This document shows, one piece after another, positions 39,842 through 47,543 of a DNA stretch of 64,000 nt. The notes beneath the pieces are model-generated. The model made no database searches. It was given only the letters and a program-made list of their open reading frames with translations, and was not told the DNA's origin. The translations under genes and the position numbers were made by a program. Source of the stretch: Streptomyces cinnabarinus (GTDB taxonomy: Bacteria; Actinomycetota; Actinomycetes; Streptomycetales; Streptomycetaceae); NCBI RefSeq assembly GCF_027270315.1, contig NZ_CP114413.1, positions 3,658,001 through 3,722,000 on the forward strand, read 5' to 3'. The first letter of the stretch is position 1. Every line of letters starts with the position of its first letter.

Positions 39842-40759
39842 TCACACCTTCAGGTACTTGCGCAGCGCGAAGAACGCTGCAAGCGCGGGCATCAGGAAAC
39901 TCGTCACCAGGATGAGCGGCAGATACTTCAACACCGCGTCCCAGCCGATGAAGTTGATCAGATTCAGCTTCTCCGACAGGGCGAGTCCATGATCGATGAT
40001 GAAGTACCGCGCGACCACCAGGAACCCGCAGGCGACCGCCCCGCCGATCAGCCCGGCGACCGCGGCCTCCATGATGAACGGCGCCTGGATGTAGAAGCCC
40101 GAGGCGCCGACCAGGCGCATGATCCCGGTCTCGCGCCGCCGGCTGAACGCGGACACGCGCACCGTGTTGACGATCAGCATCAGCGCGACCACCAGCATGA
40201 GCGCCATGACCGCGCGCGCGGCCCAGTTCATGCCGTTCAGCAGCTCGAAGAGGTTGTCCAGGATGCCCTTCTGGTCCTGCACCGACTGCACCCCGTCCCG
40301 CCCGTCGAAGGCGGTCGCGATGACCTGGTACTTCTCCGGGTCGGTGAGCTTGATCCGGTACGACTCCTGCATCTGGTCCGGCGTGAGGGAGCTGGCCAGC
40401 GGGGAGTCGCCGAACTGCTCCTTGTAGTGCTTGTACGCCTGGTCCTGCGACTCGTGCGTCACCGTGTCGACGACCGACATCTTGTCCAGGTCGGCGACGA
40501 TCTCCTTCTTCTGGTCCGCGGTGACCGCGCCCTTGGCGCAGTTGGGGTCGGACTCGGCGTCGCTCTTGTTGCAGAGGAAGACCGAGACGTTGACCTTGTC
40601 GTACCAGTAGCCCTTCATGGTGCTCACCTGGTCGCTCATCAGCAGCGACCCGCCGAACAGGGCCAGGGACAGGGCGACAGAGACGATGACGGCGAAGGTC
40701 ATCGTCAGATTGCGGCGGAGACCGACACCGATCTCGGACAGTACGAACTGGGCGCGCAT
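39842..40759 (-). CDS. ftsX: Cell division ABC transporter membrane protein FtsX
   Basis: 305 aa with four membrane helices: one at about residues 20-42, then an extracellular loop of about 120 residues, and three in the C-terminal half. The large loop holds two cysteines (FLCNKSDAESDPNC). SRRRETGIMRLVGAS is the typical FtsX cytoplasmic coupling segment. With FtsE it controls peptidoglycan hydrolases from across the membrane at division or growth. Second gene of the operon, 40 bases after ftsE, closed by a hairpin. Confidence 0.95.
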   Translation of the reverse strand: MRAQFVLSEIGVGLRRNLTMTFAVIVSVALSLALFGGSLLMSDQVSTMKGYWYDKVNVSVFLCNKSDAESDPNCAKGAVTADQKKEIVADLDKMSVVDTVTHESQDQAYKHYKEQFGDSPLASSLTPDQMQESYRIKLTDPEKYQVIATAFDGRDGVQSVQDQKGILDNLFELLNGMNWAARAVMALMLVVALMLIVNTVRVSAFSRRRETGIMRLVGASGFYIQAPFIMEAAVAGLIGGAVACGFLVVARYFIIDHGLALSEKLNLINFIGWDAVLKYLPLILVTSFLMPALAAFFALRKYLKV

Positions 40760-40799
40760 GGCGTCTGCTTCAAGCCTTTCCGTGGAACTCGCTGCGGTC

Positions 40800-41489
40800 T
40801 CAGTGCTGGTAGCCGTAGACGCCGCGGGCCTGGTCGCGGACGAGGCGGCCCTTCTCCAGCTCGATGACGCGCTTGCGCATCTGGTCCACGATGTTCTGGT
40901 CGTGCGTCGCCATCACCACGGTCGTGCCGGTCCGGTTGATCCGGTCCAGCAGCTTCATGATGCCGACGGAGGTCTGCGGGTCGAGGTTGCCGGTGGGCTC
41001 GTCGCAGATGAGCAGCTTGGGCCGGTTCACGAAGGCCCGCGCGATGGCGACGCGCTGCTGCTCACCACCGGACAGCTCGCCCGGCATCCGGTCGTCCTTG
41101 CCGCCGAGACCGACGAGGTCGAGGACCTGGGGCACGGACTTGCGGATCTCACCGCGCGACTTGCCGATGACCTCCTGGGCGAAGGCCACGTTCTCGGCGA
41201 CTGTCTTGTTCGGCAGCAGCCGGAAGTCCTGGAACACCGTCCCCAGCTGGCGCCGGATCTGCGGCACCTTCCAGTTGGAGACGCGTGCGAGGTCCTTGCC
41301 CAGGACGTGCACCTGCCCGTGGCTGCACCGCTCCTCGCGGAGGATCAGCCGCAGGAAGGTGGACTTTCCGGAGCCGGAGGACCCCACCAGGAACACGAAC
41401 TCGCCCTTCTCCACTTCCAGGGAGACATCCCTGAGTGCGGGGCGGGTCTGCTTGGGGTAGACCTTGGATACGTTGTCGAATCGGATCAC
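40800..41489 (-). CDS. ftsE: Cell division ABC transporter ATPase FtsE
   Basis: 229 aa from a GTG start. The full ABC signature set is present: Walker A GSSGSGKST near residue 38, signature LSGGEQQRVAIARA, Walker B LLICDEPTGNLDP, and the switch His in MATHDQ. It powers the FtsX transmembrane subunit. It heads the ftsE-ftsX operon, divergent from the small zinc-ribbon gene. Confidence 0.96.
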   Translation of the reverse strand: MIRFDNVSKVYPKQTRPALRDVSLEVEKGEFVFLVGSSGSGKSTFLRLILREERCSHGQVHVLGKDLARVSNWKVPQIRRQLGTVFQDFRLLPNKTVAENVAFAQEVIGKSRGEIRKSVPQVLDLVGLGGKDDRMPGELSGGEQQRVAIARAFVNRPKLLICDEPTGNLDPQTSVGIMKLLDRINRTGTTVVMATHDQNIVDQMRKRVIELEKGRLVRDQARGVYGYQH

Positions 41490-41733
41490 GGATGCACCAC
41501 GGGTCGCCGGGGGTAGATGAGCGTGACCATACGCGAGTCGGGTGCGGGAGCGCAGTCACCGGTCGGGGTTGCGCTAGGGATGTACGGTTTTGTTCCCGCC
41601 CGTGAGGTGCGACATCTTCACATCCGGGAGCGCCCAGGCAGCACTCAGGAGAACCTGGCACAGTAGATAAGGGAACGTTCTCCTACCCCGAGGCGTTCTC
41701 CCCGTGGAACCACTCACAAGAAGGGCGAGGCGC

Positions 41734-41925
41734 ATGACGTACGACCGGCTGGTGTGCGCGAACTGCGCGGCGCCCGTGAACGAGGGCCGCTGCCCGGTCT
41801 GCCGGGCGAACCGCGAACGGCTCCAGCAGGGGAACCCGCTCGCGAACCTGAACCCGATGACGCTGATCGCACTGCTGGCGGTGCTGATCGCGGCGGTGGC
41901 GCTGCTGGCGCACCAGACCGCGTAG
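41734..41925 (+). CDS. Small zinc-ribbon membrane protein
   Basis: 63 aa from the ATG at 41734 (GAGG site). Two CxxC pairs (LVCANCAAPVNEGRCPVCRA) form a zinc ribbon, followed by one membrane helix (MTLIALLAVLIAAVALLAH). It has the structure of a tail-anchored protein with a cytoplasmic zinc ribbon. Function unknown. An upstream in-frame start (41704) would add residues of no clear origin. It is divergent from ftsE and followed by a strong terminator. Confidence 0.8.
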   Translation: MTYDRLVCANCAAPVNEGRCPVCRANRERLQQGNPLANLNPMTLIALLAVLIAAVALLAHQTA

Positions 41926-41950
41926 GGCGGCCGCCCAGGTCATGGACCCA

Positions 41951-41987
41951 CGAAGGGCCCGGAGCGAATCTCGCTCCGGGCCCTTCG
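41951..41987. terminator. Bidirectional hairpin terminator
   Basis: The 17-base arms CGAAGGGCCCGGAGCGA and TCGCTCCGGGCCCTTCG are perfectly complementary around a three-base loop. The site is between two convergent genes (41734-41925 and 42017-42613) and can serve both. Confidence 0.88.
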
Positions 41988-42016
41988 TCCTACGCACTGT
42001 GCACGGTCGGCTACCG

Positions 42017-42613
42017 TCAGGCAGCCGCACCGCCACGGCCGCCGGCCAGGCGCGGAAGCACCCGGAAGCCGATGCCGCCGGCGATCATCGTCGCGGCACC
42101 GATGATCAGGAACGTGGTCTGCCCGGCACCGGTCTCGGCGAGCTCCTCACCGCTGCCCTGGGCGGAGGTGTCGGAGCCGGTGTCGTCACCGGTGTCGGTC
42201 AGCGAGGAGGAACCCTGCTGCTGGGCGGAGTTGCCGGAGCCGCCGTCAGGGTTGGTGTTGTTGCCGTTCCCGTTGCCGTTTCCGTTGCCATTCCCGTTGC
42301 CGTTGCCGTCGTCCTCGGTCGGCTCGGCGGTGGGCTCCGGGTCCTCGGTGGGCTCGGTCGGCTCCTCGGTGGGCTCGGTGGGCTCCGGGTCCTCCGTCGG
42401 GATGACGGTCGGCTCGGTCGGCTCCGGCTCGGGCTCGGAGGTCGTCGGCTCGGGGTCCGGCTCGCTCGGCGTCGGCGTGACGCATATACCGAGGATGCCG
42501 CAGTCGTCACCCTCATCGGCAGCGGCGACACCGGCGGCAGTGAGCGAAGCACCGGCCGCGATCACGGCACCGGCCGCGAGCCGGGCGACACGGATCCGCG
42601 TCTTCTTGGTCAT
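42017..42613 (-). CDS. Sortase-anchored surface protein with LAETG motif
   Basis: 198 aa. A signal peptide (about residues 1-32, AGVAAADE) is followed by a short Cys-containing segment (CGILGIC), a Pro/Thr/Glu repeat (about 48-100), a Gly-Asn repeat (about 101-118), a Ser/Thr/Asp spacer, LAETG at about 158-162, a membrane helix and a basic tail. This is the full class E sortase sorting signal, so the protein would be linked to the cell wall. No sortase gene is in the window. Function unknown; the repeats suggest a flexible wall-spanning stalk carrying the small Cys loop. It is low in recognisable domains. Confidence 0.85.
   Translation of the reverse strand: MTKKTRIRVARLAAGAVIAAGASLTAAGVAAADEGDDCGILGICVTPTPSEPDPEPTTSEPEPEPTEPTVIPTEDPEPTEPTEEPTEPTEDPEPTAEPTEDDGNGNGNGNGNGNGNGNNTNPDGGSGNSAQQQGSSSLTDTGDDTGSDTSAQGSGEELAETGAGQTTFLIIGAATMIAGGIGFRVLPRLAGGRGGAAA
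42257..42307. repeat. Hexanucleotide-type repeat encoding (Gly-Asn)n
   Basis: Tandem six-base units (GTTGCC/GTTCCC and similar on the plus strand) encode about eight Gly-Asn pairs in the wall protein. Third positions vary between units, so the array is under some protein-level selection or is old. Confidence 0.75.
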
Positions 42614-42859
42614 GTGGTTGCTACCCCCAGTAGCTCATCGTCAGTGAGGCGGCGCTCGGAGCGGTGATCGACGGGGGTGGTAGCTGAACTCACGCCCCCC
42701 GGTTCACATGCGCCCCGGAGATACGCATGCCGCGCTTAACCCTTCCCATTTTTCAAAGCAACGTCAAGGCCGTTGCGTACGCGATGTCCACGTACGGGTT
42801 TTTTGCCGGTGGATGGAGTCTGTGAGTGTGATGTAAAACCCAGACATCGGGGAACAGAA

Positions 42860-42894
42860 AAGGCAACTGCCGCCCGGACGGCGGCAGTTGCCTT
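42860..42894 (-). terminator. prfB terminator
   Basis: The arms AAGGCAACTGCCGCC and GGCGGCAGTTGCCTT form a perfect 15-base stem with a five-base loop, 18 bases after the prfB stop codon. On the minus strand it is followed by TTCTG. Confidence 0.88.
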
Positions 42895-42912
42895 GTCGAC
42901 AAAACGCTTCGC

Positions 42913-44019
42913 TTACTTCTCCTGCTGCTTGCGCCAGCGAATTCCGGCTTCGAGGAAACCGTCGATCTCGCCGTCGAGCACGGACTGCGGGTTACCGACC
43001 TCGAACTCGGTCCGCAGGTCCTTGACCATCTGGTACGGGTGCAGGACGTACGAACGCATCTGGTTGCCCCAGGAGTTGCCGCCGTCGCCCTTGAGCGCGT
43101 CCATCTTGGCCTGCTCCTCCTGGCGGCGCCGCTCGAGGAGCTTGGCCTGGAGGACGTTCATGGCGGTGGCCTTGTTCTGGATCTGCGACCGCTCGTTCTG
43201 GCAGGAGACGACGATGCCGGTGGGGATGTGCGTCAGCCGGACCGCGGAGTCGGTGGTGTTGACGCCCTGGCCGCCGGGACCGGAGGAGCGGTAGACGTCC
43301 ACCCGCAGCTCGGACTCGTCGATCTCGACGTGGTCGGTCTGCTCGACCACGGGCAGCACCTCGACGCCCGCGAAGGAGGTCTGGCGGCGGCCCTGGTTGT
43401 CGAAGGGCGAGATCCGGACCAGTCGGTGCGTGCCCTGCTCCACCGAGAGCGTGCCGTAGGCGTACGGCACCTGCACGGAGAAGGTGGTCGACTTGATGCC
43501 GGCCTCCTCGGCGTACGAGGTCTCGATGAGCTCCGTCTTGTAGCCGTGGCGCTCGGCCCAGCGCAGGTACATGCGCTGGAGCTGCTCGGCGAAGTCGGCG
43601 GCGTCGACGCCACCGGCCTCGGCGCGGATGTTCACCAGCGCCTCGCGGGAGTCGTACTCCCCGCTGAGCAGGGTCCGGACCTCCATCTCGTCCAGCGCCT
43701 TCTTGACGGAGGCGAGCTCGGACTCGGCCTCGGCACGGGTGTCCGGGTCGTCCTCCTCCTCGGCCATCTCGAAGAGCACGGAGAGATCGTCGATCCGCCC
43801 GCGCAGCGCTTCCGCCTTCCTGACCTCGGCCTGGAGGTGGGAGAGCTTGCTGGTGATCTTCTGCGCCTCGTCCGGGTTGTCCCACAGGGACGGCGCGGCC
43901 GCCTGCTCCTCGAGCACGGCGATGTCTGCCCTCAGCTTGTCGAGGTCCAGAACGGCCTCGATCGACTCCATGGTCGAGGAGAGGGACTTGAGCTCTTCGG
44001 ATACATCGACGACTGCCAC
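42913..44019 (-). CDS. prfB: Peptide chain release factor 2
   Basis: 368 aa from a GTG with GGAG upstream. It ends translation at UGA and UAA. The SPF stop-codon recognition motif is in RLVRISPFDNQG and the catalytic GGQ is in SSGPGGQGVNTTDSAVRLTH. The gene is a single open frame: the programmed +1 frameshift with an early TGA codon found in many bacteria is absent here. Monocistronic, with a strong terminator. Confidence 0.95.
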   Translation of the reverse strand: MAVVDVSEELKSLSSTMESIEAVLDLDKLRADIAVLEEQAAAPSLWDNPDEAQKITSKLSHLQAEVRKAEALRGRIDDLSVLFEMAEEEDDPDTRAEAESELASVKKALDEMEVRTLLSGEYDSREALVNIRAEAGGVDAADFAEQLQRMYLRWAERHGYKTELIETSYAEEAGIKSTTFSVQVPYAYGTLSVEQGTHRLVRISPFDNQGRRQTSFAGVEVLPVVEQTDHVEIDESELRVDVYRSSGPGGQGVNTTDSAVRLTHIPTGIVVSCQNERSQIQNKATAMNVLQAKLLERRRQEEQAKMDALKGDGGNSWGNQMRSYVLHPYQMVKDLRTEFEVGNPQSVLDGEIDGFLEAGIRWRKQQEK

Positions 44020-44139
44020 GCCTCCAGCGTAACGGCTACGGCAAGCGCCCAGCTCCAGAGTGGGAGCCGAGCCATTTCCAGCCCGCGGATCCAGCCCCTC
44101 CGGCGTTTGAGGAGCGGGGTCGGCCACCCCCCACCCGCC

Positions 44140-45372
44140 TCACGGAGAAGCGGGCGCCGAGTTCTTCGTGTCCTGAGGAGTCGCGTCCGCGTCGTCCCCC
44201 GAGGTGGCCGCCCACGTCCCGACCCCCGCCGCGGCGAGCAGCGCCACCGCGGCCACCCCCACCGCCACCCGCCGCCGACGCGTCGCCGCACGATGCCGCG
44301 CCGAGCCCGGCCGCGGCGCCCCCGCCGCCCGCGGCACCCGCGCGGTCCCCCGCGCGCCCCCGGCCAGCTCGTCGGGCCCCGGCACCCGCATCGACGTATG
44401 GGTGTCCCGGTTGGAGTCCGCGGGCTTCGCCCCCGGCACGAGCGGCACCGCCCCCCGCCGCGCCGGACCGGCCGGCGCGGGCTCGGACGGCGCGCTCTCC
44501 TCCTCAACCGGCTCGGTGTCCGGCTCGTCCACGTCCAGCGGCGGCATCCCCGCCACCAGCGGCAGCAGCTCCCGCAGCCGCGCCCCCAGCTCCGACGCCC
44601 GCAGCCGGGACGCCGGGCCCTTCGCCAGGCACTGCACGATCAGCTGCCACAGCTCGTCCGGGATACCGGGCAGCGGCGCGACCGTCTCGGTCACATGGCG
44701 GCGCAGCACGGCTCCGGGGTGGCCCCCGCCGAAGGGGGTGAAGCCCGCCAGCAGCTCGTACAGCACGGTCGCCAGCGCGTAGATGTCCACCGACGCGCGC
44801 GGCGGCAGCCCCTCCACGATCTCCGGCGCCAGATAGTCCGGGGTGCCGATGATCTTCGTGGCCCGGGTCCGCTTCGGGGAGTCGATCAGCTTCGCGACCC
44901 CGAAGTCCGTCAGCAGCGCCGGATGCGCGCCCCCGGGGCCCAGCGGCCCCTGCATGTCCAGCAGGACGTTCTCCGGCTTCACATCCCGGTGCACGACCCC
45001 CGCGGCGTGCGCGGCGGCCAGTCCGTCGGCCACGTCCGCCACGATCGCCACCGCGGCCTCCGGCGCCAGCCGCTTGTCGCGGTCGAGCCGGGTCCGCAGA
45101 TCGGTGCCACGGACCAGGTCCATGACCAGCGCGAGGTCGTTGCCGTCGACGACGAGGTCGCGGACCGACACCACATGGGGGTGCTCCAGACCGAGCAGCG
45201 CCGTCCGCTCCTGCACGAAGCGTCCGACGAGCTCCTGGTCGGAGGCGAGGTCCTCGCGCAGCAGCTTGATGGCGACGGGCCCCTCGGGACCCTCGCCCAG
45301 CCACACCGTGCCGGCGCTGCCCCGCCCCAGGATCTGATGGGCGGTGTACCGGCTGCCGATCTTCCGTGCCAA
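44140..45372 (-). CDS. pkaB: Serine/threonine protein kinase PkaB
   Basis: 410 aa from a TTG start with GGAGC upstream. The kinase domain (about residues 8-265) has the GRGSAGTVWLG glycine loop, VAIKLL lysine, HRDVKPENVLLD catalytic loop, DFG and YLAPEI. A Pro/Glu-rich linker follows, then one membrane helix (VAVGVAAVALLAAAGVGTWA) and a short extracellular end without PASTA domains. It is a Hanks-type membrane kinase. Its neighbours PkaA and an FHA protein suggest a local signalling group. Named by its match to the S. coelicolor pkaA-pkaB region. Confidence 0.88.
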   Translation of the reverse strand: MARKIGSRYTAHQILGRGSAGTVWLGEGPEGPVAIKLLREDLASDQELVGRFVQERTALLGLEHPHVVSVRDLVVDGNDLALVMDLVRGTDLRTRLDRDKRLAPEAAVAIVADVADGLAAAHAAGVVHRDVKPENVLLDMQGPLGPGGAHPALLTDFGVAKLIDSPKRTRATKIIGTPDYLAPEIVEGLPPRASVDIYALATVLYELLAGFTPFGGGHPGAVLRRHVTETVAPLPGIPDELWQLIVQCLAKGPASRLRASELGARLRELLPLVAGMPPLDVDEPDTEPVEEESAPSEPAPAGPARRGAVPLVPGAKPADSNRDTHTSMRVPGPDELAGGARGTARVPRAAGAPRPGSARHRAATRRRRVAVGVAAVALLAAAGVGTWAATSGDDADATPQDTKNSAPASP

Positions 45373-45516
45373 GACTGCTCCTACAGACGCGTGTTGTCGT
45401 TAAAACTACGCGTCCGACAAGCCAACCTTCACCGCGGAGACGGAAATCACCCGCCGGGTGTCGACAAATCCACAGACTCGCGGCCGGAAGGCGGGCCGGG
45501 AGCGGGCGGGGAAGGG

Positions 45517-47181
45517 CTACTGACCCGAGGTGGTCTCGCCCAGGTCACCGATCCAGCCCGTCACCGTGGTGAACAAGTCGGTCAGCTGTTCCCAGTAGCC
45601 CTTGCCGGTGCCGATCCAGCCCTGGAGCGGGCTCAGTTCCCACACCAGCCAGCCCGCCACGAACAGGATGACGAGCGTGAACAGACAGCCCTTCAGGCAG
45701 CCGAGACCGGGGATCTTCATCGGGTTGGCGCCGCGCTGCCGCGGCTGCCGGGGCTCGCGCTGCGGCTGCTGGGGCTGCGGCGGCGGCGCGTACCGCTGCG
45801 GCTGTGGCTGCTGGGGCCGCGGCTGCTGCTGGGGCCGCGGCTGCTGCTGCGGGGCGTACTGCTGCGGCTGGCCCTGCTGCGGATAGCCGTAGCCCGCCTG
45901 CGGCTGGGGCCGGCGCTGCGGCTGCTGCTGCGGCCGGGCGACCTGCCGCTGGGGGCGGCGGCGCAGCGGGTCCTCGTTGGGGTCGAGGTACTGGACCTGC
46001 GTCTGCTCGTTGCGGTCGCGCGCCGCCCGCAGCTGGTTCTGCCAGGGGTGCGGATCCTCCGGCGCGCCACCGGGCTGCCCCGGCGGCACCGGCGGCATGA
46101 CCGCGGTCGGATCGGCCGCGCCCCGGTTCGGCAGTACGGCGGTGGGGTCGGCGGCGCCGTTCGGGCCCCCGGTGTGCGGCATGACGCTGGTCGCGGCGTT
46201 CGGGTCGAAGGAGCCGGCGCCGTGCGGCAGCATCTGCGTGGGGTCGGCCGAGCCCGGCACGGTCGCGGGCGCCGGGTCGGGCAGGAGCAGCGCGGCGACA
46301 CCCTCGGCGGCGGCGATCTGCGCGGAGTTCGCGTGCACCCCGATGCCCTCGGCGACGACCCTGAGGCCCCGCGCGAGGTTCTCGGCGCTGGGCCGCCGGT
46401 CCGGGTTCTTGGACAGGCAGTGCTCTATGACCGTCCACAGCGGGTCGGGGACGGTGGAGGGGCGGCGCGGCTCGGCGCTCAGATGCTGGTGCAGGACTTC
46501 GAGGGCGGAGCCGCCGGAAAACGGCGGACGGCCGGTGACCAGCTCGTACAGCAGGATGCCTGCGCCGTAGATGTCGACGGCGGAGGTCTGCGGGCGGCCC
46601 TCGGCGGACTCGGGCGCGACATACGCGGGCGTGCCGACGAACTCATGGGTGCGGGTCAGGCCCGGGGAGTCGGCGAGGCGGGCGATGCCGAAGTCGGTGA
46701 GCATCGGGTGCATCTGGCCGCCGTTCTGCTGGAGCAGGACGTTGGCGGGCTTCAGGTCGCGGTGGACGACGCCGTCGGCGTGGCTGGCGGCCAGCGCGTC
46801 GGCGATCTGCGCGGTGAGCAGGGATGCGGCGACCGGGGTGAGGGGACCGTTCTCGCGCAGGTAGCGGTGCAGGTCGGGGCCGTCGATCAGGTCCATGACC
46901 AGGGCCAGCAGCTCACCCTCGACGACCAGGTCACGGACCCGGACGATGTTCGGGTGGGTCAGGCGGAGCAGGACGGACCGCTCCCTGAGGAACCGCATGA
47001 CGATGTCGGCGTCGCTGGCCAGCTCCTCCTTGAGGACCTTGATCGCGACGGTCTCGCCGGGCTGGCCGGGCACGGCCGCCTCGGCGCCCGCGGTCTCACG
47101 CTGGCGCGCTCGCCAGACGGTGCCCGTGGCGCCGCGTCCGAGCGGCTCCTCGAGCAGGTACTTGCTGCCGACTGGCCGCAC
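45517..47181 (-). CDS. pkaA: Serine/threonine protein kinase PkaA
   Basis: 554 aa from the GTG at 47181, which has GGGAG eight bases upstream; an in-frame GTG at 47232 is an alternative. The kinase domain (YLLEEPLGRGATGTVWRA, VAIKVL, HRDLKPANVLL, DFG, YVAPES) spans about residues 5-275. A long linker follows with a DPTAV/DPNAAT repeat and then a Pro/Gln/Arg-rich stretch, and a single membrane helix (CLFTLVILFVAGWLVWEL) leads to a short outside end. Related to PkaB, which lies 145 bases downstream. The SDPTQM/ADPTAVLP repeats contain Thr residues that could be phosphorylation sites for FHA binding. Confidence 0.9.
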   Translation of the reverse strand: MRPVGSKYLLEEPLGRGATGTVWRARQRETAGAEAAVPGQPGETVAIKVLKEELASDADIVMRFLRERSVLLRLTHPNIVRVRDLVVEGELLALVMDLIDGPDLHRYLRENGPLTPVAASLLTAQIADALAASHADGVVHRDLKPANVLLQQNGGQMHPMLTDFGIARLADSPGLTRTHEFVGTPAYVAPESAEGRPQTSAVDIYGAGILLYELVTGRPPFSGGSALEVLHQHLSAEPRRPSTVPDPLWTVIEHCLSKNPDRRPSAENLARGLRVVAEGIGVHANSAQIAAAEGVAALLLPDPAPATVPGSADPTQMLPHGAGSFDPNAATSVMPHTGGPNGAADPTAVLPNRGAADPTAVMPPVPPGQPGGAPEDPHPWQNQLRAARDRNEQTQVQYLDPNEDPLRRRPQRQVARPQQQPQRRPQPQAGYGYPQQGQPQQYAPQQQPRPQQQPRPQQPQPQRYAPPPQPQQPQREPRQPRQRGANPMKIPGLGCLKGCLFTLVILFVAGWLVWELSPLQGWIGTGKGYWEQLTDLFTTVTGWIGDLGETTSGQ

Positions 47182-47543
47182 GTCACGCGCTCCCTGCTGA
47201 TTGCCTGAAAGTGTTCCGATGTTCCGACCCACTCTAGTGCCGGGCGGATCGAAACAGAGGTTCGCAGGAAAGACGCTTGAGGCGTTCCGTTTGGTTGCCG
47301 AACCAGGGCGTGACCGATCTCAACTGATCACGGGCAGGGCAAGGATCAGGCATTTTTGCGGGCAGAGCCGACCAATCAAGATCACTTGTCACCGGGTGGC
47401 GGGCGCGTTGTCAGTGGCAGGTGCGAGGATGCCTTCCGTACTGGCCGATGTACTCGTGTGGCGGTGGGGGAAGTCCGCGGTGGGGGACCGCGGGGCGTCG
47501 TCCCCGTTCGCGGGTGCCCGCGCAGAAGGGACCGCTGACGGCG
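47182..47543. other. Divergent regulatory region between pkaA and the FHA gene
   Basis: 362 bases without a supportable gene. It must hold both promoters. The pkaA side is moderately AT-rich. On the FHA side there is a RecA-NDp-like promoter at 47408-47430. An upstream in-frame extension of the FHA gene to 47421 exists but would start inside that promoter and has no ribosome binding site. Confidence 0.6.
47408..47430 (+). promoter_or_regulatory. RecA-NDp-like (PafBC-type) promoter for the FHA-FtsK gene
   Basis: TTGTCAGTG, eight bases, GAGGAT. It fits the tTGTCRgtg-N8-TAnnnT motif except for the first base of the -10 element. It is placed about 115 bases upstream of the ATG on the correct strand. 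The same motif, with a perfect -10, occurs at 36-58 at the left edge of the window. Confidence 0.45.

Noticed and set aside
43039..47208. 1389-aa plus-strand open frame across prfB, pkaB and pkaA
   Set aside because: Long open frame opposite three real genes; no ribosome binding site, no family signature and composition typical of an antisense shadow.
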